Shown: positions 42,129 to 51,331, counted from the first letter of the stretch. The stretch: 64,000 nucleotides of DNA from Cupriavidus basilensis OR16 (GCF_000243095.1 NZ_AHJE01000019.1:1-64000); one strand, 5' to 3'. Notes: a model not told the origin generated them from the sequence alone. Program-made: numbers and translations.

Positions 42129-42719
42129 ATGAGACCAGCAACCTCGCCTACTGATTCAGTGCATATCATCGTCGCCGTCGACTATCCTAGGATGCGCCAA
42201 CTGATCGTCGACTATCTTGGCACCAATGATATACGCGTAACATCGCTGCCGGATGCCCACGGAGTTGAGGATGCACTGCCTCGCGAGACCATCGACCTGT
42301 TGATCGTTGCCGTAAAGCCTCCCGGCGATGACGGAATGCGACTAACCCAACGACTCCGGGATGACTCCGACTTGCCGATAATCATGTTAGCCGGTCGGTC
42401 CGACGAGGCGGATCGTGTCATTCCAGGCGATGGCTGGACGGTTCGATTACGTCGTCTGATCCGCCAATGCCGAGTTCAACTTGCTGGCCGCATTTCTAAG
42501 CGCGCCGCAGTGCGTGCTGAGTCGCGCCCCAACTACTTGAGCTTTCCCGCTGCACAACGACGAAGTCTACGAGCGTGCGATAGAGACGCACAAGTTGTGC
42601 GCCTCCGCAAAAAGCCGGGCATGGACCCTTCGCGGGAGATATTATTCGCACGGAGCGCGGTTTTGACTACGTCTTCGCTGCCGCAACGGTCCGCGGCGAA
42701 TTTTCAAACGGGCACTTAG
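42129..42719 (+). pseudogene. Decayed OmpR-type response regulator
   Basis: The start reads HIIVAVDYPRMRQLIVDYLG, where a live receiver would have VADDDPRMRQL, and LLIVAVKPPGDDGMRLTQRLRD, where the phospho-acceptor Asp is replaced by Ala. After DEADRVI the sequence is compressed. Pieces of the winged-helix domain appear in alternating frames: VVRLRKKPGMDPSREI in one, IIRTERGFDYVFAAATVRGEF in another (42647-42710). Multiple frameshifts and lost catalytic residues mark it as a pseudogene. Confidence 0.75.
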
Positions 42720-42795
42720 CCGGCGGCAGGTAATGGATGCACCCCGTGCACTTGCTCCAGTCGTGGAACGCGCTGCAACGGACGAGTCGCCGGCA

Positions 42796-43431
42796 CTAGC
42801 CGCCCCTGGCAGGCTGGTGTGTCTCTAGCTCCAGCCGGCTTGCTTGCCTGACGAGTGTGGCAAATGAGCGCGCTTGCATCTTCTTCATAATGTGACCGCG
42901 ATGCACCTGCACGGTGTACTCAGTGATCCCAAGTACGTCCGCTGCCTGCTTGTTCAGCATACCCCCGACAAGCAAGGGGAGAATCTCTTGCTCTCTTGGT
43001 GTCAGGGTTTCGTAAAGCGCCCGTAGCGCTGCAGCTTCCGCAGCCTCTCTGCGCTGTGCTCGCGTCGTGGCAATTGCAGTGTCAACGGCTCGGAGCAGGG
43101 CATCCTCACTGACGGGCTTCGTCAGAAAATCGACGGCCCCGCTCTTCATTGCCAGCACCGTGGAAGGCACATCGTTCCTTCCCGTGATGAAAACGATGGA
43201 AGCATGGGAATTATTAATAACACGCTCCTGGACTTCCAGGCCGCTCATGCCCGGCATACGCATATCGAGAATCAGGCAAGCCACTGTGTCCCACTGAGTC
43301 TCTTCCAGAAACTCCTGCCCTGAGTTGAACGAGCGCACACTTTTTCCATGAGCGTGCAGCAGGCTTGTAAGCGCTTCCCGGACGCGTGAATCGTCGTCTA
43401 CTACGCACACAAATTCGTTGACCGAGTCCAT
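42796..43431 (-). CDS. FixJ-type two-component response regulator (REC-LuxR HTH)
   Basis: The 211-residue protein starts at MDSVNEFVCVVDDDSRVREAL. The REC domain has phospho-acceptor Asp in CLILDMRMPGMSGLEVQ, Thr in IVFITGRND, and Lys in VDFLTKPVSEDALL. The C-terminal LuxR-type helix-turn-helix reads LTPREQEILPLLVGGMLNKQAADVLGITEYTVQVHRGHIMKKM. As the only complete DNA-binding regulator near the giant kinase, it is the best candidate reader of the TACATA-N2-TATGTA sites, one of which lies 158 bp upstream of it. An upstream in-frame ATG at 43506 is less likely. Confidence 0.9.
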   Translation of the reverse strand: MDSVNEFVCVVDDDSRVREALTSLLHAHGKSVRSFNSGQEFLEETQWDTVACLILDMRMPGMSGLEVQERVINNSHASIVFITGRNDVPSTVLAMKSGAVDFLTKPVSEDALLRAVDTAIATTRAQRREAAEAAALRALYETLTPREQEILPLLVGGMLNKQAADVLGITEYTVQVHRGHIMKKMQARSFATLVRQASRLELETHQPARGG

Positions 43432-44238
43432 TGAACGTTCTCCATCTTGCGTCAGCTTCCTCCGACGCGGCACTGGGACCACCGCAACGATTGAGGCGCG
43501 AGACATTGCTGTCGCGTTGAATAGAAATGCAGCGCTTATTATAGCCAGGCGAGTACCAGGCTGAAGTCCTGGAGCGGGTAAGTTAGCCTACATAAATATG
43601 TAATTTCGCAACCTACGCAAACGATGTAGCCGCAGATAATCGGCCTAATGTGCCTTAACACAGTCATCTTGGACGAGTGGGGGTTGAATCCGTTCGGGCC
43701 GAAGGAAGCTCACCAAAGGCATCATTTGAATCTATCGACTGGCATCGGTTTGCGATCCGTTCGCAAGGTGTTTCGGTAGGCTGTCATTGGCAATGCGGTC
43801 ACCTCCCCAGGTGTGGCGGAGCCCGTCCGCTCCGGCTTCGGCAGACCCGCCTCGGTGCACCGCAGCCCCTCCCGTGCTCGGCCACCGCCCTTCGGCGTAT
43901 CGGCGTCATCCCCTGACCCGGCCCCCGCCCTTTTTGGTCTGCCGGCCCCACCCTCGGCTCGGCCACCATTTTTTTGGGATCACTATAAGAACTGGCAAAT
44001 ATTGGCCTGTAGCGTGGGATCTTCCCACTGCAGCTTCGACAGCGTGCATGATTGCTGCGGCCAACAGTGCAAGCAGTACGGCAAAGCCGCGCAACGCGCC
44101 AGGCTCATATACCTTCGACGCCTTAAAAGGCCAATGGTAGACGGCCCGGGATGTTGATCCATCGAAACGCCTGGCTTGCTACAAGAGCCGATTACGCGTC
44201 TAATCATTCAGGGTGGGCAAAGGCGGTCAGGAGGCGAA
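43432..44238. other. Intergenic region between FixJ-type regulator and cyclase gene
   Basis: About 800 bp with no supported gene. Composition changes inside it: AT-rich near 43530-43680, then very C-rich from 43800 to 43970 with several short C/G runs. Holds the palindrome at 43589. Confidence 0.4.
43589..43602. promoter_or_regulatory. Perfect TACATA-AA-TATGTA palindrome
   Basis: TACATAAATATGTA is two perfect 6-bp arms with a 2-bp spacer, 158 bp upstream of the FixJ-type regulator. It is the best copy of a motif also seen at 40615 and 41405, with partial copies at 26475 and 24282. Confidence 0.6.
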
Positions 44239-47200
44239 ATGCGCTGCACGAATTGCGGCTACGTGAACCTCGCAGGCGCCAACTTCTGCGAGGCGTGCGG
44301 GGCGCGGCTTGCGCGCGTTTGCCCCCAGTGTGGCGAGGCGGCCACCCCCGTTGCCAAGTTCTGCCGCGCTTGTGGCTTTCCGCTTACCGATTCCCCCTCG
44401 GGGTCGCCCCTGCCTTCCAGGCCCGAAATCCCAGCCCCTGTCCACTACACGCCACCCCATCTGGCCGAGCGCATCCTGGCTGAGCAGGCGGCAATGGAGG
44501 CCCGGGGCGGGACGGCCGGTGAGCGCAAGACCATCACGGCCCTGTTCGCCGATATGGCGGGCTCGACGGCCTTGACCCAGGACCTGGACCCGGAGGAAAC
44601 GCGCCGCCTCATCGACCCCGTCGTGACGTTGATGATGGAGGCCGTGCACCACTACGAAGGCTATGTGGCCAAGTTCCTTGGCGACGGCATCCTGGCGCTG
44701 TTTGGTGCCCCCATTGCCCACGAGGACCATGCCCTGCGGGCCCTGTACGCAGCGCTGCGCATGCAGGAGGCGATGCGCCGTCACAGTGACCGGATCCGGC
44801 TGGAGCAAGGCATACCGCTTCAGATCCGGATCGGCATCCACACCGGCGAGGTCGTGGTGCGCTCGATTCGCAAGGATGACTTGCACACGGACTACGATCC
44901 GGTCGGGCACACGATCCATATCGCCTCGCGCATGGAAGGTATCGCCACGCCGGCGTCCATCCTTGTCAGCGAATCCACCCATAAGCTGACGGAGGGGTAT
45001 TTCGAGTTCAAGGCCCTGGGCACCACCTATGTCAAAGGCGTCCGGGATGCGCTGGCGGTCTATGAGGTGGCTGGCCTCGGGGCATTGCGCACGCGCCTGC
45101 AAGTGGCGGCGCACCGTGGTCTGGCCAGGTTTGTGGGCCGCCAGACCGAATTGGAGCGGTTGCACAACGCGCTGGAGCTGGCCAAGGCGGGCCAGGGGCA
45201 GGTCGTCGCGGTGGTTGGCGAGGCAGGCGTCGGGAAATCCCGGCTGTTCCACGAGTTCAAGGCGAGATCACAGGAAAACTGCCTGGCGCTGGAGACCTTC
45301 TCGGTTTCGCACGGCAAGGCCTTCGCCTATTTACCGTTGATCGAGCTCTTGAAAAACTATTTTCAGATCTCGGCGCAGGACGGCGACCGAAGCTGCCGCG
45401 AAAAGGTGACTGGCAAGCTGCTCACCCTGGAGCGTTCTCTGGAAGGTCATCTGCCCTACTTGCTCTATCTGCTAGGGAGCATCGAACCCGGCTCGGCGCT
45501 GCCGACCATGGACGCTTCGATCCGACGTCAGCGAACCTTCGAAGCGATTGCTTGCCTGCTGGTCCGTGAAAGCCGCAATCAGCCCCTCGAGGTCATTTTC
45601 GAGGATCTGCAATGGCTGGACAGCGAAACCGAGGCCTTCCTCAATCTGCTGATCGACCATGTGCCGGGTGCAAGGATCGTCCTGCTCGTCAATTACCGCC
45701 CGGAGTACTCCCATGACTGGGGCCCCAGGGACAATTACGCCCAGCTGAGTCTGCAACCATTGGGCCCGACCGAAGCCCAGGGACTGCTCACCGCGCTGCT
45801 CGGCGATGATCGCAGCCTGGTGCCCCTGAAACGGCTCATCCTGGACAAGACGGAAGGCAATCCTTTTTTCATGGAGGAGGTGGTCCAGACTCTGGTCGAG
45901 GAGGCCGCCTTGCTCGGCCAACCCGGCTGCTACCGCGTCGAGAAGGCGCCCGCCTTGCTGCACATCCCGACCACCGTCCAAGGTGTGCTCGCGGCCCGTA
46001 TCGACCGGCTGCCGCTTGCCCAGAAAGAACTGCTGCAGACCCTGGCCGTGATCGGCAAGGAGTTTCCATTGAGTCTCATCCTGCACGTCACCAGTCTGGC
46101 CGAAGGCGAGCTGCGCCGCCTTCTGTCCGACCTGCAGGCGGCGGATTTCATTTACGAGCGGCCCGCATTCCCGGAGGTCGAGTACGCCTTCAAGCACGCC
46201 CTGACGCAGGAGGTTGCCGGCAATTCGCTGCTTACCGAGCGGCGTAGCGCACTGCATGAGAGTACGGCCCAGGCCATCGAGACGCTCTTCCATGGTCGGC
46301 TGAAAGATTACTGCAGCGAGCTCGCGCACCACTACAGCCATAGCGGCAATATCCCGAAGGCTGTCGCATATCTGCACTGCGCTGGCCAGCAGGCCCTCCA
46401 GCGTTCAGCCCAGACTGAAGCGATCCGGCACCTGAGTACCGCCGTCGAACTGCTCATGCGGATGCCAGACAACCCCGAACGCACGCGCCAGGAACTCACG
46501 CTGCTGCTCACCCTCGGCCCGGCCCTGATGGCCGCTCGCGGTCAGGCCTCGCCGGAGGTGGAGGCAAACTACAAGCGCGCGCTGGCCTTGTGCGAGCAAG
46601 GGAGGCAAACGCCGTATGCCTTCTCGGCTCAGCTGGGACTGTGGGCGTTCTATCAACTGCGCGCGCAGTTCAAGATTGCACACCCCCTTGGGGAACGGCT
46701 GCTTGGCCTCGCCCAGGAAACACAGAAGCCTGGGCAGCTGGCCGAGGCGCATCGCGCGATCGGCGCCACGGTATTCCGTCTTGGCCAGCTGGACTTGGCC
46801 CGCAGCCATGTAGAACAGGTGCTGGCCTTGCAACGCCCGGACCCGCCGGTGTACGACTTCCTGATGGGTTACGGGCGGGATCCGGCCGTCCATGCCACAA
46901 GCACACTAGGCTGGATCCTGTGGTACCTGGGCATGCCGGATCAGGCCCGCGCGCGCAGTGAGGAGGCCCTGGCAATGGCCAGGACACGCCCGGACGCCTT
47001 TAACCTCGCGCTTTGCCTTGTCTTTGCGGCCGAAGTGCACCTGTGCCGAAGGGAGGTGCAACTGACCCGCGAGTACGCGGAGGCCGCCATCGCGGTCTCG
47101 GGCGAGCAGGGATTCCCGATCTATCTGGCGTGGGGAACCGTCCTGCTAGGCTGGGTACTGACCGAACAGGGCGATCATGAGAAGGGGATAGCCCTGATAC

Positions 47201-47703
47201 AGCGGGGCCTGGCCGCCTACCTGGAGACCGGCGCGGCACTGGGACAGCCGAATCTACTGGCCCTGCTCGCGGATGCCTACGGAAAGGCGGGGCAAACCCA
47301 AGCCGGACTGGATTCGCTGGCCGAGGCGCTAGCCTTGGCAGAAGAGACGGGAGAACGGCTTGACGAAGCGACGCTGTATCGCCTCAAGGGGGAACTGATA
47401 CTCCGGCAGTCAAGCGTGGCGCCCTTCCCGTCCAACAGCAGCGATGAAGCCGAAGCGTGCTTTCAAAAAGCGATCGCAGTCGCCCACGGCCAGGGCGCCA
47501 GCTCACTGGAACTGCAAGCCGTGCTGAGCCTGGCCGGGCTATGGCGGCAACAAGGGAAGCTGAACGCAGCGCGCCATGCACTGGCTGCGATCCATGGCAG
47601 CTTCCGCGAGGGCTCCGATACCGCCGACTGGCAACAGGCCAAAGCCCTGCTGGATGATCTGACGCGGCAGGATGGCACTGCCCCGTTGCCTTCTCCCGAA
47701 TGA
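44239..47703 (+). CDS. Class III adenylate/guanylate cyclase-type protein with AAA ATPase and TPR-like region
   Basis: A 1154-residue protein. N-terminal double zinc ribbon (CTNCGYVN...CEACG, CPQCGE...CRACG, residues 1-50). Class III cyclase homology domain (about 95-270) with metal-binding Asp in LFADMAGSTALT, FLGDGILALFGAP and IGIHTGEVVV. AAA_16 ATPase (about 300-560) with VGEAGVGKSRL and VIFEDLQWLDSE. A C-terminal helical TPR-like half follows. ATG 44239 is preceded by CAGGAGG. This layout is known in Proteobacteria and actinobacteria, with target unknown. The HD-hydrolase gene follows after about 19 bp. Confidence 0.88.
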   Translation: MRCTNCGYVNLAGANFCEACGARLARVCPQCGEAATPVAKFCRACGFPLTDSPSGSPLPSRPEIPAPVHYTPPHLAERILAEQAAMEARGGTAGERKTITALFADMAGSTALTQDLDPEETRRLIDPVVTLMMEAVHHYEGYVAKFLGDGILALFGAPIAHEDHALRALYAALRMQEAMRRHSDRIRLEQGIPLQIRIGIHTGEVVVRSIRKDDLHTDYDPVGHTIHIASRMEGIATPASILVSESTHKLTEGYFEFKALGTTYVKGVRDALAVYEVAGLGALRTRLQVAAHRGLARFVGRQTELERLHNALELAKAGQGQVVAVVGEAGVGKSRLFHEFKARSQENCLALETFSVSHGKAFAYLPLIELLKNYFQISAQDGDRSCREKVTGKLLTLERSLEGHLPYLLYLLGSIEPGSALPTMDASIRRQRTFEAIACLLVRESRNQPLEVIFEDLQWLDSETEAFLNLLIDHVPGARIVLLVNYRPEYSHDWGPRDNYAQLSLQPLGPTEAQGLLTALLGDDRSLVPLKRLILDKTEGNPFFMEEVVQTLVEEAALLGQPGCYRVEKAPALLHIPTTVQGVLAARIDRLPLAQKELLQTLAVIGKEFPLSLILHVTSLAEGELRRLLSDLQAADFIYERPAFPEVEYAFKHALTQEVAGNSLLTERRSALHESTAQAIETLFHGRLKDYCSELAHHYSHSGNIPKAVAYLHCAGQQALQRSAQTEAIRHLSTAVELLMRMPDNPERTRQELTLLLTLGPALMAARGQASPEVEANYKRALALCEQGRQTPYAFSAQLGLWAFYQLRAQFKIAHPLGERLLGLAQETQKPGQLAEAHRAIGATVFRLGQLDLARSHVEQVLALQRPDPPVYDFLMGYGRDPAVHATSTLGWILWYLGMPDQARARSEEALAMARTRPDAFNLALCLVFAAEVHLCRREVQLTREYAEAAIAVSGEQGFPIYLAWGTVLLGWVLTEQGDHEKGIALIQRGLAAYLETGAALGQPNLLALLADAYGKAGQTQAGLDSLAEALALAEETGERLDEATLYRLKGELILRQSSVAPFPSNSSDEAEACFQKAIAVAHGQGASSLELQAVLSLAGLWRQQGKLNAARHALAAIHGSFREGSDTADWQQAKALLDDLTRQDGTAPLPSPE

Positions 47704-47722
47704 AACCAGACCGACTAAGCCA

Positions 47723-48388
47723 ATGCCGGAAGACGCCCGAATGACCCAGATGCAAGCCCGCTTCCTGGCACTTTGGTCGCGTTCGGGTGGCATTCAGGCA
47801 GAACAGGTCTATGTGGATCTTGCCCGCTACTATGCTGAGCCGGCGCGGCACTATCACACGCTCCACCATGTCCGCCGCTGCCTGCGCGATCTGGACTGGG
47901 CGCGCAGCGCGATACCCGATACCGACGCCGTCGAGCTGGCGCTCTGGTGCCACGACGTCATCTATATTCCCGGGGCGGCAGACAATGAGCAACGCAGCGC
48001 GGAGTGGCTCAGATACTGGGCCAGAGACCGGATTGCCGCAACGGAGCGCGTCGCAGGGATGATCCTGTACACCTCGCATGCCGGCGTTCCTGCGAGCCTG
48101 GCAGGGCAATTTACCGCCGACATCGACCTTGCCGTCCTGGGTTGCGCCCGCGCGCGCTTTCGCCAGAACGGCGCGCACTTGCGGGCCGAGCGTCCTGACC
48201 TTGACGCGCTTGCCTATGATGCCGCCGAGCGGGCTTTCCTGCGCGCCCTGCTTGCCCGCCCTCGCATCTATCAGACCGATCTGTTCCATGCGCGCTATGA
48301 GGCTCGCGCACGCCGCAACCTGGCGTGGCGGCTTGCGCAGCCGACGCCATTCTGGGCCTCGTCTTCCTTCAGAGATATTCCCCTTTGA
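47723..48388 (+). CDS. HD-superfamily predicted metal-dependent hydrolase (COG4339 type)
   Basis: About 221 residues. Metal-binding motifs YHTLHHVRRCL and LALWCHDVIYIPGAADNEQRSAEW give the H...HD pattern of the family; DIDLAVLGCARARF and HARYEARARRNLAWRL are further conserved blocks. Start 47723 (MPEDARM) or 47741 (MTQMQ) are both possible. It directly follows the cyclase gene. Its 3' end overlaps the convergent patatin gene by 20 bases. Substrate unknown; phosphohydrolase activity is a family prediction. Confidence 0.82.
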   Translation: MPEDARMTQMQARFLALWSRSGGIQAEQVYVDLARYYAEPARHYHTLHHVRRCLRDLDWARSAIPDTDAVELALWCHDVIYIPGAADNEQRSAEWLRYWARDRIAATERVAGMILYTSHAGVPASLAGQFTADIDLAVLGCARARFRQNGAHLRAERPDLDALAYDAAERAFLRALLARPRIYQTDLFHARYEARARRNLAWRLAQPTPFWASSSFRDIPL

Positions 48389-49400
48389 TATCAATGGTCG
48401 AGCGCTGGCCAATGTGTTCGTAGTGCTCCTCCAGCCACGTCCCGGCCGCAGTCCGTCCCTTGTCACGCAGCGAACAAAGGAAGGCCCAGTCGGCGTTGTA
48501 CTTGCTGGACACGCCCAGCGCGGCCATCGTCTCATCGGAGCGGATGGAGTGGATCATCATCTCCTTCATTTCACTCCGGTCGATCTTGCCTTGCTGGATC
48601 AGCGAAGTCACGAATGCGATGGCGCGCATCTCTCGGATGAGGGAGGAGTTGAAGCTGACTTCGCTGACACGGTTGAGGATGTCCGCGGCACTGGTCGGTA
48701 CGCCGCGGCGCACGATCGGATTGATGTGCACGATCACGACATCGTGGGTATTGCAGTGATAAATCAGCGGGAAAATTGCCGGGTTGCCAACATAGCCGCC
48801 ATCCCAATAGTGCTGGCCATCGATGGCCACTGCCTGGAATAGCGTTGGCACGCAAGCTGATGCCAGTACCGCGTCGATGCACAGATCCTCGCCTGAAAAG
48901 ATGCGTATCCTTCCGGTCTCGATATTGGTCGCGCACAGGTAAAGATGAATGGGGCAGTGCTGGCGTAACGCCTCGAAATCCACCTGCTTGGCCATCACAT
49001 CCCGCAGCGGATTCATGTTGTTGGGATTGAACTGGTAGGGTGACAGGAGACGGAGAACGATGTCGGCCATCGCATACAGCGGAGAATGGTTCAGGCCCAG
49101 GGTATGGGTTCCCTTGAGCCACGGCACCCAGCGCAATGGACTGTATTTTTCAGCCGATTGGGCGATTGCGAGCCAGAAGTCGTGCAGCGCCTGGCGCGCG
49201 CCGTCGCACCCGCCCTGCAACAACCCATAAGCCAGCACGGTGGCATTCATGGCGCCGGCACTCGTCGCGCTGACACCCTCGATGCCGAGTCGTCCATCCT
49301 CGAGCAACCGGTCGAGGACCCCCCATGTAAACGCGCCGTGCATGCCCCCGCCCTGCAACGCAAGGGCTACAGCCTTCTGCTGCCCGTTATCTGGACTCAT
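48369..49400 (-). CDS. Patatin-like phospholipase
   Basis: A 343-residue patatin. The oxyanion motif is LALQGGGMHGAFTWGVLD, the nucleophile elbow GVSATSAGAMNATVLAYG (active Ser in TSAG; Ala instead of the first Gly of GxSxG, which is common in this subfamily), and the catalytic Asp in HYWDGGYVGNPAIFPL. Such proteins hydrolyse lipid acyl esters; in polyester-forming beta-proteobacteria close relatives lie near polyhydroxyalkanoate genes, but none are seen here. It converges with the HD hydrolase. Confidence 0.9.
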   Translation of the reverse strand: MSPDNGQQKAVALALQGGGMHGAFTWGVLDRLLEDGRLGIEGVSATSAGAMNATVLAYGLLQGGCDGARQALHDFWLAIAQSAEKYSPLRWVPWLKGTHTLGLNHSPLYAMADIVLRLLSPYQFNPNNMNPLRDVMAKQVDFEALRQHCPIHLYLCATNIETGRIRIFSGEDLCIDAVLASACVPTLFQAVAIDGQHYWDGGYVGNPAIFPLIYHCNTHDVVIVHINPIVRRGVPTSAADILNRVSEVSFNSSLIREMRAIAFVTSLIQQGKIDRSEMKEMMIHSIRSDETMAALGVSSKYNADWAFLCSLRDKGRTAAGTWLEEHYEHIGQRSTIDIKGEYL

Positions 49401-49497
49401 ACCGATGCTCCCCTAGGAAACTGGGCCACGCGTGATCGGTGGGGTCAGGTCCTGTTCCTCACCCGCCGCCACGGCACGAACAAGGGAGGAATCGACA

Positions 49498-49560
49498 ATG
49501 ACACATGAAAAGATACTTGAAGTTAACACCCCTGACGCTCATTTTGTTAGCGCTTTTTAG
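49498..49560 (+). CDS. Very short ORF with strong ribosome site (leader peptide or gene remnant)
   Basis: GGGAGGA lies 7 bases before ATG 49498, which opens a 20-residue frame MTHEKILEVNTPDAHFVSAF then stop. The stretch is less GC-rich than its surroundings. It may be a leader or the start of a lost gene; I do not recognise it. Confidence 0.25.
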   Translation: MTHEKILEVNTPDAHFVSAF

Positions 49561-49605
49561 GGGGCGGAAATGACTGCCGGGCCGGATGCGATCGACCGCG
49601 GCGAA

Positions 49606-50384
49606 CTAACCCGGCGGGTCGCCCGCCGCCTGCAAGCCCTTCTCCACCATATCCAGCAAGCGCCGCCCGATCTCGTGCGCCTGCCCTGGTGACGTCGCCA
49701 CCATGCGCAGCGGCCCGTCGATGACCAGCATCGACAAGCCATGCACGGCGGACCACGCGAGATACTCGGCGCCGGGCCTGTGCGCGGCGCTCAGCACACC
49801 AGCCGCCACCATCCTGTCCAGCGCGGCACCGAGCAATTGGTAGGGGTTCAGGCCGCTGTCGCCAGCCTTGTCGGGAACCGGGACGCCTTCCAGTTCGTCC
49901 GGCACCGAGAATGCCGTTCGGAACAGGCCGGGCTCGGCGAGTGCGAACTGCATGTAGCCGGTGCCAACCGCGCGCAGGCTGGCGCGGGCGAAATCCGCTG
50001 GTGGCGCTGCAACGTCCAGCGCGGCGAGTTCGGTCTCGATGGCTTGTGCCAGCGCCGCGAGCGCGGCGGCACGTACCGCCTGCAGCAGGTCCTGGCGGCT
50101 GGCGAAGTGCCGGTACGCGGCGTTGGGCACGACCCGGCGCGCCGCGTGGCCTCGCGCAGCACGACAGCGTCCGGGCCGCCGTCGCTTGCCAGTTCCATGC
50201 CGGCGTCCAGCAGCGCGCGCCGCAGGTCGCCGTGCCGGTAGCTGCTGCGCGGCGCGGGAATGGCGGGGTTCGTGGACGCCGCCGAATCTACCGAATCCGC
50301 CGGAACAGCGGTGCCACCGGCGTCGGCGGATTCCGTCGGTCTCGCGACGCGCGTGATGCGCGAAGAGCGCTTGGCGCCGGTCAT
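49606..50384 (-). pseudogene. TetR-family regulator, frameshifted at a C/G run
   Basis: The N-terminal frame (from 50384) gives SSYRHGDLRRALLDAGMELASDGG and DAVVLREATRRAG, the TetR helix-turn-helix. The C-terminal frame gives PNAAYRHFASRQDLLQAVR and the TetR_C ligand domain (LFRTAFSVPDELEG...AWSAVHGLSMLVIDGPLR). The switch is at GCCGGG-TCGTG (plus-strand CCC at 50133-50135). Adding one base restores RAGVVPNAAYRHF and a total of 780 bp, an exact multiple of three. Probably a real TetR gene with a one-base deletion or sequencing error. It is divergent from the SnoaL-like gene and may repress it. Confidence 0.8.
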
Positions 50385-50497
50385 TTCTTCTCCATGTGGA
50401 CAGCGTCCATTTTCTTTACTATTCTAGTGGACAGTGTACACATGATTCGTCGGAGCGGCGCCACGACACTGCGGCCGCCTCGGCGCAAGGAGCAAAG

Positions 50498-50809
50498 ATG
50501 GTGAGCACCTCCCCGCCTTCGTCGCACCCTGGCAGCGAAGCCGAGGTGCGTGCCCTGGTCGACACCTGGGCCAACGCCGTGCGCGCGAAAAACGCCGTTG
50601 TCATGATGCGCAACTATGCTGAAGACGTGGTCATCTTCGGACCGCGAGCGCTGGCAGCAGTGGTTCGAGTCGGCCGGATCCGCAGCACGCCCAAGGGTGG
50701 CGCTCCCCAGGAAGCCTGGGTGCGCGCCACCGTTTGTTTTCGCAAGATCGCTGGCCGATGGCTGGTGGTGCATGAGCACGCATCGATGCCGGTGAGTTTC
50801 AACCCCTGA
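50498..50809 (+). CDS. SnoaL-like (ketosteroid-isomerase fold) protein with internal deletion
   Basis: The 103-residue frame has a normal start, EAEVRALVDTWANAVRAKNAVVMMRNYAEDVVIF, and a normal end, EAWVRATVCFRKIAGRWLVVHEHASMP. The middle, usually about 40 residues longer, is missing. WQQWFES, expected there, is readable in a shifted frame at about 50653-50675. AAGGAG precedes ATG 50498. The fold is unlikely to close with the missing strands, so it may be non-functional. Confidence 0.7.
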   Translation: MVSTSPPSSHPGSEAEVRALVDTWANAVRAKNAVVMMRNYAEDVVIFGPRALAAVVRVGRIRSTPKGGAPQEAWVRATVCFRKIAGRWLVVHEHASMPVSFNP

Positions 50810-50843
50810 CGCGTTTCAACCCTGGAAGTGGAAAGGAGACAAG

Positions 50844-51275
50844 ATGCTAGTCCAACCCTACCTGTTCTTTGAAGGCCGTTGCGAGGAAGCGGCTGAGCTC
50901 TACAAGCGCGCCGTGGGCGCGGAAGTGGTCATGATGATGCGCTTCAAGGATGCGCCCCCGCCGGAGTCTCCCCCGCCCGAAGGCGCTTGCGCGCCCACGG
51001 CCGGCACCGAAGAAAAGATCATGCACATGTCCATGCGCATCGGCGAAACTTTGGTGATGATGTCCGACGGCCGGTGCACGGGCAAGCCCGATTTCCAGGG
51101 CTTCTCGCTGTCCGTGTCCGTGCCCGATGCAGCCAGCGCCGACCGCGTGTTCAATGCCCTGGCCGAGGGCGGCCAGGTACTGATGCCACTGGGCAAGACG
51201 TTCTACTCGCCTCGCTTTGGCATGACGGCCGACCGCTTCGGCGTGATGTGGATGGTCATCGTCCCGGAACACTGA
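50844..51275 (+). CDS. PhnB/VOC-superfamily protein
   Basis: A 143-residue protein of the PhnB-like glyoxalase fold: VQPYLFFEGRCEEAAELYKRAVGAEV, MHMSMRIGETLVMMSDG, FQGFSLSVSVPDAASADRVFNALAEGGQVLMPLGKTFYSPRFGMTADRFGVMWMV. GGAGA lies upstream of ATG 50844. The enzyme function of this subfamily is not established. It lies 34 bp after the SnoaL-like gene, likely same transcript, and is followed by a strong terminator. Confidence 0.88.
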   Translation: MLVQPYLFFEGRCEEAAELYKRAVGAEVVMMMRFKDAPPPESPPPEGACAPTAGTEEKIMHMSMRIGETLVMMSDGRCTGKPDFQGFSLSVSVPDAASADRVFNALAEGGQVLMPLGKTFYSPRFGMTADRFGVMWMVIVPEH

Positions 51276-51298
51276 GCCGCACCACGCTGCATGGCACC

Positions 51299-51331
51299 AA
51301 GCCACGCCAGTCACCTGGGCGTGGCTTTTTT
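51299..51331 (+). terminator. Rho-independent terminator after the PhnB-like gene
   Basis: AAGCCACGCC pairs with GGCGTGGCTT around a 9-base loop, followed by a T-run within CTTTTTTG. It begins 24 bp after the stop. Confidence 0.88.
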
